Both the position numbers and the translations under genes were made by a program. A stretch of 64,000 nucleotides of DNA from Bradyrhizobium_A sp052115025. Its GTDB lineage: Bacteria; Pseudomonadota; Alphaproteobacteria; Rhizobiales; Xanthobacteraceae. This document shows positions 44,166 to 52,752 of the stretch, piece by piece. Every line of letters starts with the position of its first letter. Within the stretch, counting starts at the first letter, position 1. Under the pieces are notes generated by a model. It searched no databases and was not told the origin of the DNA. It worked only from the letters and a program-made list of their open reading frames with translations. The DNA is taken from NCBI RefSeq assembly GCF_052115025.1, contig NZ_JBFRFW010000001.1, positions 124,001-188,000 on the forward strand, given 5' to 3'.

Positions 44166-45693
44166 AGCATCCGACGTCACCCTCGCCGCCAATCTCGAGC
44201 GCGCCAGACCTCTGCTCGAGAAGCTGCGCGCCGACGGCATCTCGCATTTCATCGACGGCAAGTCGGTCCCGGCTGCGTCGGGGCGAACCTTCGAGACCCA
44301 CTCCCCGATCGACAACGCCAAGCTCGCGACCGTCGCCCGCGGTGATGCGACCGACATCGACACGGCTGCCAGGGCCGCGGAAAAGGCGTTCCGCTCCTGG
44401 CGCGCGCTCGCGCCCGAGAAGCGCAAGAAGCTGCTGCACAAGCTTGCCGACGCCATCGAGGCGCGCGCCGACGACATCGCGGTGCTGGAATGCATCGACA
44501 CCGGACAGGCGCACCGCTTCATGGCCAAGGCAGCGCTGCGCGCGGCCGAGAACTTCCGCTTCTTCGCCGATCGCGCGCCGGAGGCGCGTGACGGCAAGAA
44601 CCTGCCGAGCGAGGAGCACTGGAACATCTCCACCCGCGTGCCGATCGGCCCGGTCGGCGTGATCACGCCATGGAACACGCCGTTCATGCTGTCGACCTGG
44701 AAGATCGCACCGGCTCTCGCCGCGGGCTGCACCGTGGTGCACAAGCCGGCGGAATGGTCGCCGGTCACCGCCGACCTGCTGGTCCGCATCGCCCACGAGG
44801 TCGGCATTCCCGACGGCGTCTTCAACACCGTGCACGGCTTCGGCGAGGACGCCGGCAAATCGCTGACCCAGCATCCGGCCATCAAGGCGATCGCCTTCGT
44901 CGGCGAGAGTTCGACCGGTTCGGCCATAATGATGCAGGGCGCACCGACGCTGAAGCGGGTGCATTTCGAACTCGGCGGCAAGAACCCGGTGATCGTGTTC
45001 GACGACGCCGACCTCGAGCGCGCGCTCGACGCCGTCGTGTTCATGATCTACTCGCTGAACGGCGAGCGCTGCACTTCGTCGAGCCGTCTCCTGGTGCACG
45101 AGAGCATCGCCGACGCCTTCAACGACAAGCTCGCCGCCCGGGTGCGGGCGCTGAAGATCGGCCACCCGCTCGATCCGGCGACCGAGATCGGGCCGCTGAT
45201 CCATGAACGCCATTTCGCCAAGGTCTGCTCCTATTTCGACATCGCTCGCCAGGACGGCGCCACCATCGCGGTCGGCGGCAAGCCCCATGACGGCCCCGGC
45301 GGCGGCCACTATGTGCAGCCGACCCTGGTCACCGGCGCCACCAGTGCGATGCGGGTCGCCCAGGAAGAGGTGTTCGGCCCCTTCCTGACCGTGATCCCGT
45401 TCAAGGACGAGACCCAGGCGATCGAGATCGCCAACAGCGTGCAGTACGGCCTCACCGGCTATGTCTGGACCCGTGACATGGGCCGGGCGCTGCGTGTCGC
45501 CGACGAGCTCGAAGCCGGCATGATCTGGCTCAACTCCGAGAATGTCCGTCACCTGCCGACGCCGTTCGGCGGCATGAAGGCCTCTGGCATCGGCCGCGAC
45601 GGCGGCGACTACTCGTTCGAATTCTACATGGAAACCAAACACGTCAGCCTTGCGCGCGGCACGCACAAGATCCAGCGGCTCGGCGTTCAATAA
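44158..45693 (+). CDS. hpaE: 5-carboxymethyl-2-hydroxymuconate semialdehyde dehydrogenase
   Basis: A 511-residue NAD-dependent aldehyde dehydrogenase that oxidises the ring-cleavage semialdehyde. Features are GPVGVITPWNTPFMLSTWKI (cofactor region), GSAIMMQGAPTLKRVHFELGG (general-base Glu in FELGG), the nucleophile Cys in NGERCTSSSR (about residue 302), and EEVFGPFLTV. Position in the hpa operon makes the substrate assignment strong. It starts within the last codons of hpaF. Confidence 0.93.
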   Translation: MAKASDVTLAANLERARPLLEKLRADGISHFIDGKSVPAASGRTFETHSPIDNAKLATVARGDATDIDTAARAAEKAFRSWRALAPEKRKKLLHKLADAIEARADDIAVLECIDTGQAHRFMAKAALRAAENFRFFADRAPEARDGKNLPSEEHWNISTRVPIGPVGVITPWNTPFMLSTWKIAPALAAGCTVVHKPAEWSPVTADLLVRIAHEVGIPDGVFNTVHGFGEDAGKSLTQHPAIKAIAFVGESSTGSAIMMQGAPTLKRVHFELGGKNPVIVFDDADLERALDAVVFMIYSLNGERCTSSSRLLVHESIADAFNDKLAARVRALKIGHPLDPATEIGPLIHERHFAKVCSYFDIARQDGATIAVGGKPHDGPGGGHYVQPTLVTGATSAMRVAQEEVFGPFLTVIPFKDETQAIEIANSVQYGLTGYVWTRDMGRALRVADELEAGMIWLNSENVRHLPTPFGGMKASGIGRDGGDYSFEFYMETKHVSLARGTHKIQRLGVQ

Positions 45694-45727
45694 GCCTGAC
45701 ACCATTCTGACAAGAGGAAACACGACC

Positions 45728-46711
45728 ATGCCCGTTCCCCAGCATACGTTCCAACCGCCGTTCAACGTGCTGCGCTGCAGCCACGTGGTGCTGGACGTGC
45801 CCGATCTTGCCGCCACCCGCGCGTTCTACGAGAACGCCATCGGCCTTCACGTCGAAGACGCCGACAGCGACACCGTGTACCTGCGTGGCAGCGAGGAGCA
45901 TCAGCACCACTCGCTGGTGCTGCGCAAAGCCAAGACCGCGGCCTGCAACCGCATGGGCTTCAAGGTCGGCACCGAGCAGGACCTCGACAAGGCCGCCGAA
46001 TTCCTCAAGGAAAACGGCATCACCGCGACCTTCGTCGAGCAGCCGTTCCAGGGCCGCACGCTCCACTTCACCGACCCGCTCGGCTATCCGATCGAACTCT
46101 ACGTCACGATGGAGAAGCGTCCGCACCTGCTGCGCCGCTACGACCTCTACAAGGGCTGCCACCCGCAGCGCTTCGACCACTTCAACGTGTTCTCGCACAA
46201 TGTGCAGGCCACGGTGGATTTCTACGCTCGGCTCGGCTTCCGCCTGACCGAATACGCCGAGGAGGACGGCCCGAACGGCCGCATCGCCGCGGCCTGGATG
46301 CATCGCAAGGGCAACGTGCACGACTTCGCCATCACCAACGGCCGCGGCCCGCGCCTGCATCACTTCGCCTACTGGGTGCCGACCGCGATGAACATCCTGC
46401 ATCTGTGCGACGTCATGGCGAGCGGCGGCTACCTGGAGAACCTCGAGCGCGGCCCGGGCCGTCACGGCATCGCCAACGCGTTCTTCCTCTATGTCCGCGA
46501 CCCGGCTGGCCATCGCCTCGAGCTGTACACCAGCGACTACCAGACCATGGACTACGACCATGAGCCGCTGCGCTGGTCGCTGCGCGATCCCCGCCGCCAG
46601 ACCCTGTGGGGCGCCCCGGCGCCGCGCTCATGGTTCGAAGAAGGCTCCGCCTTCACCGGCCAGGAGGTGCACGACCCGCTGTTCGTCGCCGACGTCATCG
46701 TCGCAAGCTGA
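45728..46711 (+). CDS. hpaD: 3,4-dihydroxyphenylacetate 2,3-dioxygenase (type I extradiol, VOC fold)
   Basis: A 327-residue extradiol dioxygenase that cleaves homoprotocatechuate. It has two VOC domain pairs; the metal ligands are probably H151 (RFDHFNVF), H211 or H212 (LHHFAYW) and E265 (HRLELYTSD). This is the Brevibacterium/Arthrobacter HPCD-type scaffold, not the unrelated LigB-type HpaD of E. coli. AAGAGG precedes ATG 45728 by about 9 bases; a longer open frame overlapping hpaE is rejected. Confidence 0.92.
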   Translation: MPVPQHTFQPPFNVLRCSHVVLDVPDLAATRAFYENAIGLHVEDADSDTVYLRGSEEHQHHSLVLRKAKTAACNRMGFKVGTEQDLDKAAEFLKENGITATFVEQPFQGRTLHFTDPLGYPIELYVTMEKRPHLLRRYDLYKGCHPQRFDHFNVFSHNVQATVDFYARLGFRLTEYAEEDGPNGRIAAAWMHRKGNVHDFAITNGRGPRLHHFAYWVPTAMNILHLCDVMASGGYLENLERGPGRHGIANAFFLYVRDPAGHRLELYTSDYQTMDYDHEPLRWSLRDPRRQTLWGAPAPRSWFEEGSAFTGQEVHDPLFVADVIVAS

Positions 46712-46723
46712 CGGGACGGACAC

Positions 46724-47599
46724 ATGACCCAGGCCGTCCGCTTTGCCACCTATCTCAAGGACGGTTCGGAACGCTATGGCGCGGTGATCGACGATAACAT
46801 CGTCGATCTCTCGTCGCGTTTCGGACACGAGTATCCGACCCTGCGCGAGGTGATCGCAGCAGATGCGCTGCCCCGCCTCGCCGACGCAGCCGTCGGCGCG
46901 AGCGCCGACCTCAAGCTCTCCGACGCCAGCCTGCGGCCGCCGATTCCGGCGCCCGAAAAGATCATCTGCATCGGCGTCAACTATCCGGACCGCAACGCCG
47001 AATACAAGGACGGCCAGGACGCACCGAAATATCCGAGCATGTTCATGCGCACGCCGCGGTCATTTGTCGGCCACGGTGCGCCGCTGGTGCGCCCGAAGGC
47101 GTCGCCGCAGCTCGACTACGAGGGCGAGCTGGTGCTGGTCATCGGCAAGGCCGGCCGTCACATCGCCGAGAAGGACGCCCTCGACCACGTCGCGGCCGTC
47201 ACGCTCTGCAACGAGGGCACCATCCGCGACTGGGTGCGGCATGCCAAGTTCAACGTGACGCAGGGCAAGAACTTCGACTCCACCGGCAGCCTCGGTCCCT
47301 GGATCGTTCCCTTCACCGGAGAGGCCCAGATCGCCGACGTGCGTCTCACGACGAAAGTCAACGGCGAGTTGCGGCAGGATGACCGCACCAGCCGCTTGAT
47401 TTTCGGCTTCCGCTACCTCATCAACTACATCTCGACGTTCACGACCCTGGTGCCCGGCGACATCATTGTCACGGGAACGCCGACGGGCGCGGGGGCGCGG
47501 TTCGATCCACCGCGGTATCTGAAGCCCGGCGATGTGATCGAGGTCGAGGCTGACAACATCGGTACGCTGCGCAACGGCGTCATCGACGAGCAGACATAA
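46724..47599 (+). CDS. hpaG: Fumarylacetoacetate hydrolase-family protein, HpaG-like decarboxylase/isomerase
   Basis: A 291-residue FAH-family protein. The catalytic domain starts near EKIICIGVNYPDRNAEY, with metal-ligand residues in LDYEGELVLVIGK and the loop TPTGAGARFDPPRYLKPGD. In this operon it should carry out the 5-oxopent-3-ene-1,2,5-tricarboxylate decarboxylation. It is a single FAH domain plus a short N-terminal region, whereas E. coli HpaG has two fused FAH domains. Whether it also does the isomerisation is open. Confidence 0.82.
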   Translation: MTQAVRFATYLKDGSERYGAVIDDNIVDLSSRFGHEYPTLREVIAADALPRLADAAVGASADLKLSDASLRPPIPAPEKIICIGVNYPDRNAEYKDGQDAPKYPSMFMRTPRSFVGHGAPLVRPKASPQLDYEGELVLVIGKAGRHIAEKDALDHVAAVTLCNEGTIRDWVRHAKFNVTQGKNFDSTGSLGPWIVPFTGEAQIADVRLTTKVNGELRQDDRTSRLIFGFRYLINYISTFTTLVPGDIIVTGTPTGAGARFDPPRYLKPGDVIEVEADNIGTLRNGVIDEQT

Positions 47600-47628
47600 A
47601 GCAGGCAAGAAACGGGAAGGAACAGGCG

Positions 47629-49266
47629 ATGACGGTGCGGACAGGTGGCGAGGCCATTGTTGATGGTCTCCTTTCACACGATGTCGACACCGTCTTCGGC
47701 CTGCCCGGTGCCCAGATCTACGGCCTGTTCGATGCCTTCAAGCGCGCGGAGCCGCGCCTGAAGGTGATCGGCGCCCGCCATGAGCAGGCCTGCGGCTACA
47801 TGGCCTTCGGCTATGCCCGCGCCAGCGGCAAGCCCGGCGTGTTCAGCGTCGTCCCCGGCCCGGGGGTGCTCAACGCCTCTGCCGCCATGCTCACCGCGTT
47901 CGGCTGCAACGAACCTGTACTCTGCCTCACCGGCCAGGTGCCGACCCAGTTCCTCGGCAAGGGGCGCGGCCATCTGCATGAGATGCCGGACCAGCTCGCA
48001 ACGTTGCGCAGCTTCGTCAAATGGGCCGAGCGGGTCGAACATCCCGGCGCGGCGCCCGCCACCATCGCCCGCGCGTTTCAGGAGATGATGTCGGGACGAC
48101 GGGGCCCCGCCTCGGTCGAAATGCCCTGGGATGTGTTCACCCAGCGCGCGGCGGCCTCCCCACTGGCGCCGCTTGCGCCGCTGCCCTCGCCCGAGCCCGA
48201 CCCGGACCACGTCCAGGCGGCCGCGAAACTGATCGCCGGCAGCAAGGCGCCGATGATCTTTGTCGGCGCCGGCGCGATCCACGCCGCTGACGAGATTCTC
48301 GAGCTCGCCGAGTTGATCGACGCCCCGGTGGTCGCCTTCCGCAGCGGCCGCGGCATTGTCAGCAACGCCCACGAGCTCGGCCTCACCATGGCCGCCGCCT
48401 ACGGCCTGTGGCCGCAGACCGACGTGATCATCGGCATCGGCACGCGCCTTGAGCTGCCGTCATGGCGCTGGCCGTATCGACCCGCCGGCCAGAAATCCGT
48501 CCGCATCGATATCGATGCGGTCGAGATGCGGCGCTTCACCGCCGACGTCGGCATCGTCTCGGACGCCCGTGACGGCACCAATGCCCTGCTCGCCGCCGTG
48601 CGCAAACAGGGGTACGCCAGGCAGGGCGGCCGACGTGACAGAATCCGCGAGGCCACCCTCGCCGCGCAGCAGCAGATCCAGTCCGTGCAGCCGCAGATGG
48701 ACTACCTCAACGTGCTGCGCGATGTGCTGCCGCACGACGGCATCGTCACCGACGAGCTGTCCCAGGTTGGTTTCGCCTCGTGGTACGGCCTGCCGATCTA
48801 CAAGCCGCGCACCTTCATCTCCTCCGGCTACCAGGGCACGCTCGGCTCGGGCTTCCCGACCGCGCTCGGCGCCAAGGTCGCCAACCCGGACAAGCCCGTG
48901 GTCGCGATCACCGGCGACGGCGGTTTCATGTTCGGCGTGCAGGAACTCGCAACCGCCGTGCAGTACAAGATCGGCGTGGTCACGCTGGTGTTCAACAACA
49001 GCGCCTATGGCAACGTGCGGCGCGACCAGAAGACGGTGTTCGACGGCCGCGTGGTGGCAGCGGACCTCGTCAATCCGGATTTCGTCAAGCTGGCGGAGTC
49101 GTTCGGCGTCGGCGCGGCCAAGGTCAGCTCCCCGGAGGCGTTTCGTCCGGCGCTGGAAAAAGCGCTGGCGGATGGCGGACCCACCCTGATCTCGATCGAG
49201 GTCCCCCGCGATTCCGAGAGCAGCCCGTGGCGCTTCATCCATCCACCGAAGCCGGACGGCGTCTGA
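47629..49266 (+). CDS. Thiamine diphosphate-dependent enzyme (acetolactate synthase/benzoylformate decarboxylase superfamily)
   Basis: A 545-residue ThDP enzyme with the three-domain layout: PYR domain (about 1-170; catalytic Glu52 in ARHEQACGYMAFGYARASG), a central domain (about 190-320) and the PP domain with the ThDP/Mg motif ITGDGGFMFGVQEL followed by FNNSAYGN (about 428-463). ThDP enzymes of this class decarboxylate or ligate 2-oxo acids. It lies 29 bases after hpaG as last gene of the run, but a ThDP step is not part of the standard homoprotocatechuate route. Substrate unknown; an arylpyruvate or a pathway 2-oxo acid would fit. Confidence 0.85.
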   Translation: MTVRTGGEAIVDGLLSHDVDTVFGLPGAQIYGLFDAFKRAEPRLKVIGARHEQACGYMAFGYARASGKPGVFSVVPGPGVLNASAAMLTAFGCNEPVLCLTGQVPTQFLGKGRGHLHEMPDQLATLRSFVKWAERVEHPGAAPATIARAFQEMMSGRRGPASVEMPWDVFTQRAAASPLAPLAPLPSPEPDPDHVQAAAKLIAGSKAPMIFVGAGAIHAADEILELAELIDAPVVAFRSGRGIVSNAHELGLTMAAAYGLWPQTDVIIGIGTRLELPSWRWPYRPAGQKSVRIDIDAVEMRRFTADVGIVSDARDGTNALLAAVRKQGYARQGGRRDRIREATLAAQQQIQSVQPQMDYLNVLRDVLPHDGIVTDELSQVGFASWYGLPIYKPRTFISSGYQGTLGSGFPTALGAKVANPDKPVVAITGDGGFMFGVQELATAVQYKIGVVTLVFNNSAYGNVRRDQKTVFDGRVVAADLVNPDFVKLAESFGVGAAKVSSPEAFRPALEKALADGGPTLISIEVPRDSESSPWRFIHPPKPDGV

Positions 49267-49292
49267 GCGCGACGGCCCGAACTCCAACGGCA

Positions 49293-49985
49293 TCAGTCCG
49301 CCAGGCTGATGTTCTCCAACGGCCGGTCGTGGCGCAGCATCCGTTGCACGACACGGTCCCGGGATTGCTTGATGTGTTCGATGACGGCCTTGCGCGCCGC
49401 CGGCCCATCCCGCCTTGCGAGGGCCGCGATGATGTCGTCGTGATCATGCTTGAGATCGCCGTCTTCGATCTCGCTCAGCCCGGCAAAAAGAACCCGCTGA
49501 ATTTCATCGAATGTCTGCTTCGTTGCCTTCACGAGGCGCGAATTTTCGGAAATCGACGCGATCAATTCATGAAAGGCCTGGTTGGCCTGCATGAAATTCC
49601 GATAGCTCTGCGTGTTTCCAATCGCGAGGGATACGGATGACAGGCGCTGCATCTCGCGGATGTGCTGGTCGGTGATCCGCGGGGCCGCAAGTTCCGCTGC
49701 GGCCCCTTCGTTGATCATGCGCATTTGGACGAGTTCGTGAAAGTCGCGAAGGGTCAGTTCGACGACCGCGTAGCCCCGCCTCGGAATGACCTTGACCAGC
49801 CCATCCTGCCGAAGTCTGGTCAATGCCTCGCGCAGCGGAGAGGTGCTGACCTTGTATCGTGCGATCAGATCCGCCTCATTGAAAACCTGGCCCTGAGGGA
49901 TCTCGCCAAGGGTGATCGCAATGCGCAAATCCTCGTAGACACGCTCCCCCAGCGAAAGTTTGGCGCCCGCCTTGCTGTTGTTCAT
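49293..49985 (-). CDS. GntR-family regulator, FCD (FadR C-terminal) type
   Basis: A 230-residue regulator. The winged HTH is at about 12-80 (LGERVYEDLRIAITLGEIPQ, EADLIARYKVSTSPLREALT, VIPRRGYAVVEL). The FCD effector domain follows, with candidate metal-binding His residues (AFHELIAS, DHDDIIAAL, EHIKQSRDRV). Start MNNSKAGAKLSLG at 49985; the frame upstream is not protein-like. It is 98 bases downstream of the MFS gene on the same strand and probably controls this transporter and the divergent hydrolase operon. Confidence 0.88.
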   Translation of the reverse strand: MNNSKAGAKLSLGERVYEDLRIAITLGEIPQGQVFNEADLIARYKVSTSPLREALTRLRQDGLVKVIPRRGYAVVELTLRDFHELVQMRMINEGAAAELAAPRITDQHIREMQRLSSVSLAIGNTQSYRNFMQANQAFHELIASISENSRLVKATKQTFDEIQRVLFAGLSEIEDGDLKHDHDDIIAALARRDGPAARKAVIEHIKQSRDRVVQRMLRHDRPLENISLAD

Positions 49986-50083
49986 CGAATGATCTGACCC
50001 GTTTCCCTCAGTGAAGCGTGGTCGCCAGAACTCTAGCGACAACGGCGAATCCGGAGCGAAGGCTGGGTTCGGATTCGGCGCCA

Positions 50084-51406
50084 TCATACGGCGCCCGGGG
50101 TGAAAAATCGCCGGGTGACCGCAACTCCGAGGGCGGCGATCAGCGTGACGAGACTGACAGCCATCAGGCCTCCGGAAATGTCGCCGGTCTGGCTCGCCGT
50201 CATCCCCAGGCCGTAAGGCGCAAGGAAGCCGCCGAGGTTGCCGAACGAGTTGATCACGGCGATGCCGCCTGCCGCCGCGGCGCCCGCGAAGAGGCGATTG
50301 GGCATCTGCCAGAAGACGGGGATCGCCCCATAGGCGCCTGCCAATGCAAAGGCGAAGGCGACGATGGTGATCCTCGCCGAGCTGTGGAGGAAAATCGCCA
50401 TAGTGCACAGCGCGACGCTCGCAGCCACAAGGGACAGCACGCACAGAATCAGCGGGCGCTTGGTTCGATCCGCTATAAATCCGTTCAGGATCATGCAGGC
50501 CGATCCGAGCAGGGATGCCCCGGATACGATCCACCCGATGGCCGAAATATCGGCAATGCCCGCCTCCCGGATGACGGTCGGGCCCCAGAAGGCGACGGTG
50601 GCGTTTGCGACGATCACACAGAAATAGATGGACGTGAAAGCCCACAGGCGCCGGTCACGAAGCACCGAGCCGAAAGCATTCTCCCGGCTTCCGAGGAGAT
50701 CGCGATCGCGCTTGAGATCCGCGGCAACGGCTGCGCGCTCCTCGGGCGAGAGCCAGTGCGCCTCCTCGAGCCGATTGGTGAGATAGAAAAGACAGAAGAT
50801 GCCGATCAGGATCGTCGGCACCCCCTCGATGATGAAGAGCCATTGCCATCCCGAGAGCGTGAGATGGGTGTGGAGCACGCTCATGATCAGGCCCGCGAGC
50901 GGCCCGCCGATGACGCCCGACAGCGCCACCGAAGACATGAAGATGCCGAACACCTTGGCCCTTCGATCGCTCGGGAACCAGAGCGTCAGGTAGAGGATGA
51001 CGCCGGGAAAAAAGCCGGCCTCAAAGGCACCAAGCGAGAAGCGCAGCACATAGAATGTCGCAGGCGTTGCGACCAGCGCCATCAGCGTGCAGGTGATGCC
51101 CCACCCGATCGCTATCCGCGCGATAGTGCCGCGTGCACCGATCTTCTGCAGCAACAGATTGCTCGGAACTTCGAACAGCAGATAGCCGATGTAGAAGATC
51201 CCGGCGCCCAATCCATAGACGGCATCGCTGAAGCCCAGCTCGTCCATCATCTGGAGTTTGGCGAAGCTGACATTGACGCGATCGATCCATGCAAGGACCC
51301 AAAGCAGCATCAGGATCGGGATCAGTCGAACGGCGATCTTCCGATAAATCGGGCCGACATGGTCAGCCGCGCCCGTGACGGCGGCACAATCGGCAACACT
51401 GCTCAT
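50084..51406 (-). CDS. MFS transporter, ACS family
   Basis: A 440-residue carrier with twelve predicted membrane helices. WIDRVNVSFAKLQMMDELGF, LLFEVPSNLLLQKIGAR, GAFEAGFFPGVILYLTLWFP and GWQWLFIIEGVPTILIG are classic ACS features. It is related to, but clearly distinct from, the MFS protein at 38036-39373. ATG 51406 has GGAAGG at good distance. Divergent orientation from the amide-hydrolase operon suggests that it imports that operon's substrate, probably an organic anion. Confidence 0.9.
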   Translation of the reverse strand: MSSVADCAAVTGAADHVGPIYRKIAVRLIPILMLLWVLAWIDRVNVSFAKLQMMDELGFSDAVYGLGAGIFYIGYLLFEVPSNLLLQKIGARGTIARIAIGWGITCTLMALVATPATFYVLRFSLGAFEAGFFPGVILYLTLWFPSDRRAKVFGIFMSSVALSGVIGGPLAGLIMSVLHTHLTLSGWQWLFIIEGVPTILIGIFCLFYLTNRLEEAHWLSPEERAAVAADLKRDRDLLGSRENAFGSVLRDRRLWAFTSIYFCVIVANATVAFWGPTVIREAGIADISAIGWIVSGASLLGSACMILNGFIADRTKRPLILCVLSLVAASVALCTMAIFLHSSARITIVAFAFALAGAYGAIPVFWQMPNRLFAGAAAAGGIAVINSFGNLGGFLAPYGLGMTASQTGDISGGLMAVSLVTLIAALGVAVTRRFFTPGAV

Positions 51407-51604
51407 CCTTGGCTTCCTTCCCCTGGTGACGTCGGTCTTTGGGGACGCTCCAGCGCGCCCAAGTTATAAAACATCAAAAAAGTTTCATTTAGTCAACTTT
51501 ACGATCATTGCCACTCACAAGAGCAACGCCAACTGGGCACAACTCCGAGAATTGCTCTTGATTTTCGACCATAAATTGCCCTTCTATTGAAACATCAAAA
51601 AAAC
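51407..51604. promoter_or_regulatory. AT-rich divergent promoter region with two AAACATCAAAAAA copies
   Basis: The spacer between the MFS and CapA-like genes is much AT-richer than the rest of the window. It holds two exact direct copies of AAACATCAAAAAA at 51469-51481 and 51590-51602, one near each divergent start, plus the dyad-like GTTTCATTTAGTCAAC. They may be sites for the neighbouring GntR regulator. No other gene is visible. Confidence 0.45.
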
Positions 51605-52720
51605 ATGAGACATTCAATGGATCGTTATCCGGTGCTGGCGGCGGCTGGCGACATCGTCATCAGACACAAGCTCTTCAACGAAGGGGGGATCGCCCACCCC
51701 AGTTACGAACGCACACTGGAATACCTTCGGCGTTCCGATCTCGTCTGGGGGTCGTGCGAAGTGCAGTTCGCGCGCAAGGGCTACAGAACCGACGCGCCCA
51801 TCGCCTATCTCTCCGATCCCGCAATCGCTGGGGATCTCGGCCGGGCGGGATTTGGGATCATGACGGTTGCCACCAACCACACCTGCGACTTTGGTCCCGA
51901 GGCGTTCCTGGAGACGCTCGACCATCTGCGCGGCGCCGGGATCACGCCGGTCGGAGGTGGCCGCACCGTTGACGAGGCCATGGCGCCGGTCGTGCGCGAC
52001 ATCGCGGGGCGCCGCATCGGCTTTCTCGCGGTCTCCTGCCTTCTGCCGCCGGACTATGCGGCGACCGACCAGCGTCCGGGCATCGCCCCGCTCAGAGTCG
52101 ATCAATGGGCCGAATTTCATCCGGTCATGCTCGCCACCGAGCCCGGAGCTCCGCTGAAGATGCGCAGTCGTGTGCGGCCCGAGGATCTGGAAAGCCTGGT
52201 GAAAACCATCCGCGAGCTGCGTCCGAGCGTCGATCATCTCGTCGTCAGCGTTCATTGGGGTTACGGACGCGGCGACCCGCAGGCGGAATATCAGCGCCCT
52301 CTCGGCCACGCGATCATCGATGCCGGCGCCGACATGGTCCTGGGCAACCACCCTCACAGTCCGGCAGGGCTCGAGACCCATCGCGGACGGCCGATCCTTT
52401 ACAGCCTCGGCAACCATGTCGCGCAGCAGGACTGGGCTAACGCCACACCTGTTCAGAAGGAGATATTCTCCCAGATCGATCCGTGGTCGCTGGTGTGCCG
52501 CATCGAATTCGGCGAGGCCGGCGTGCGGTCGATCGAGTTTCGCGCCACGGAATGCGATGCCCAGGGCATGCCCAATCTCATCGCGAGTGAGGAAGCGTCG
52601 CGGCCGATCCTTGAACGCTTCCGCCGCATGTCCGCGAACATGGGTACCCCTATGGAGGTTGAAGGACATCGCGCGGTTGCTCGCTTCGTCGAGGTCGAAG
52701 CGGTGACGAGCGCCTCATAA
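51605..52720 (+). CDS. CapA-family (poly-gamma-glutamate synthesis-like) metallophosphatase-fold protein
   Basis: A 371-residue PGA_cap-type protein. Putative metal-site motifs are intact: AAAGDIVI near the start, VATNHTCDFGPE, SVHWGYG and VLGNHPHSPAG, matching the calcineurin-like phosphoesterase pattern of CapA. No signal peptide or membrane segment is present, so it is probably cytosolic, unlike CapA/PgsA of capsule systems. No capBC genes are near. Together with three amide-type hydrolases this suggests catabolic use. Start is uncertain: TTG 51587, ATG 51605 or ATG 51617; none has a strong ribosome site. Confidence 0.82.
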   Translation: MRHSMDRYPVLAAAGDIVIRHKLFNEGGIAHPSYERTLEYLRRSDLVWGSCEVQFARKGYRTDAPIAYLSDPAIAGDLGRAGFGIMTVATNHTCDFGPEAFLETLDHLRGAGITPVGGGRTVDEAMAPVVRDIAGRRIGFLAVSCLLPPDYAATDQRPGIAPLRVDQWAEFHPVMLATEPGAPLKMRSRVRPEDLESLVKTIRELRPSVDHLVVSVHWGYGRGDPQAEYQRPLGHAIIDAGADMVLGNHPHSPAGLETHRGRPILYSLGNHVAQQDWANATPVQKEIFSQIDPWSLVCRIEFGEAGVRSIEFRATECDAQGMPNLIASEEASRPILERFRRMSANMGTPMEVEGHRAVARFVEVEAVTSAS

Positions 52721-52752
52721 CGCAGCCGCACGTCCAGCCATATCACACGGCG

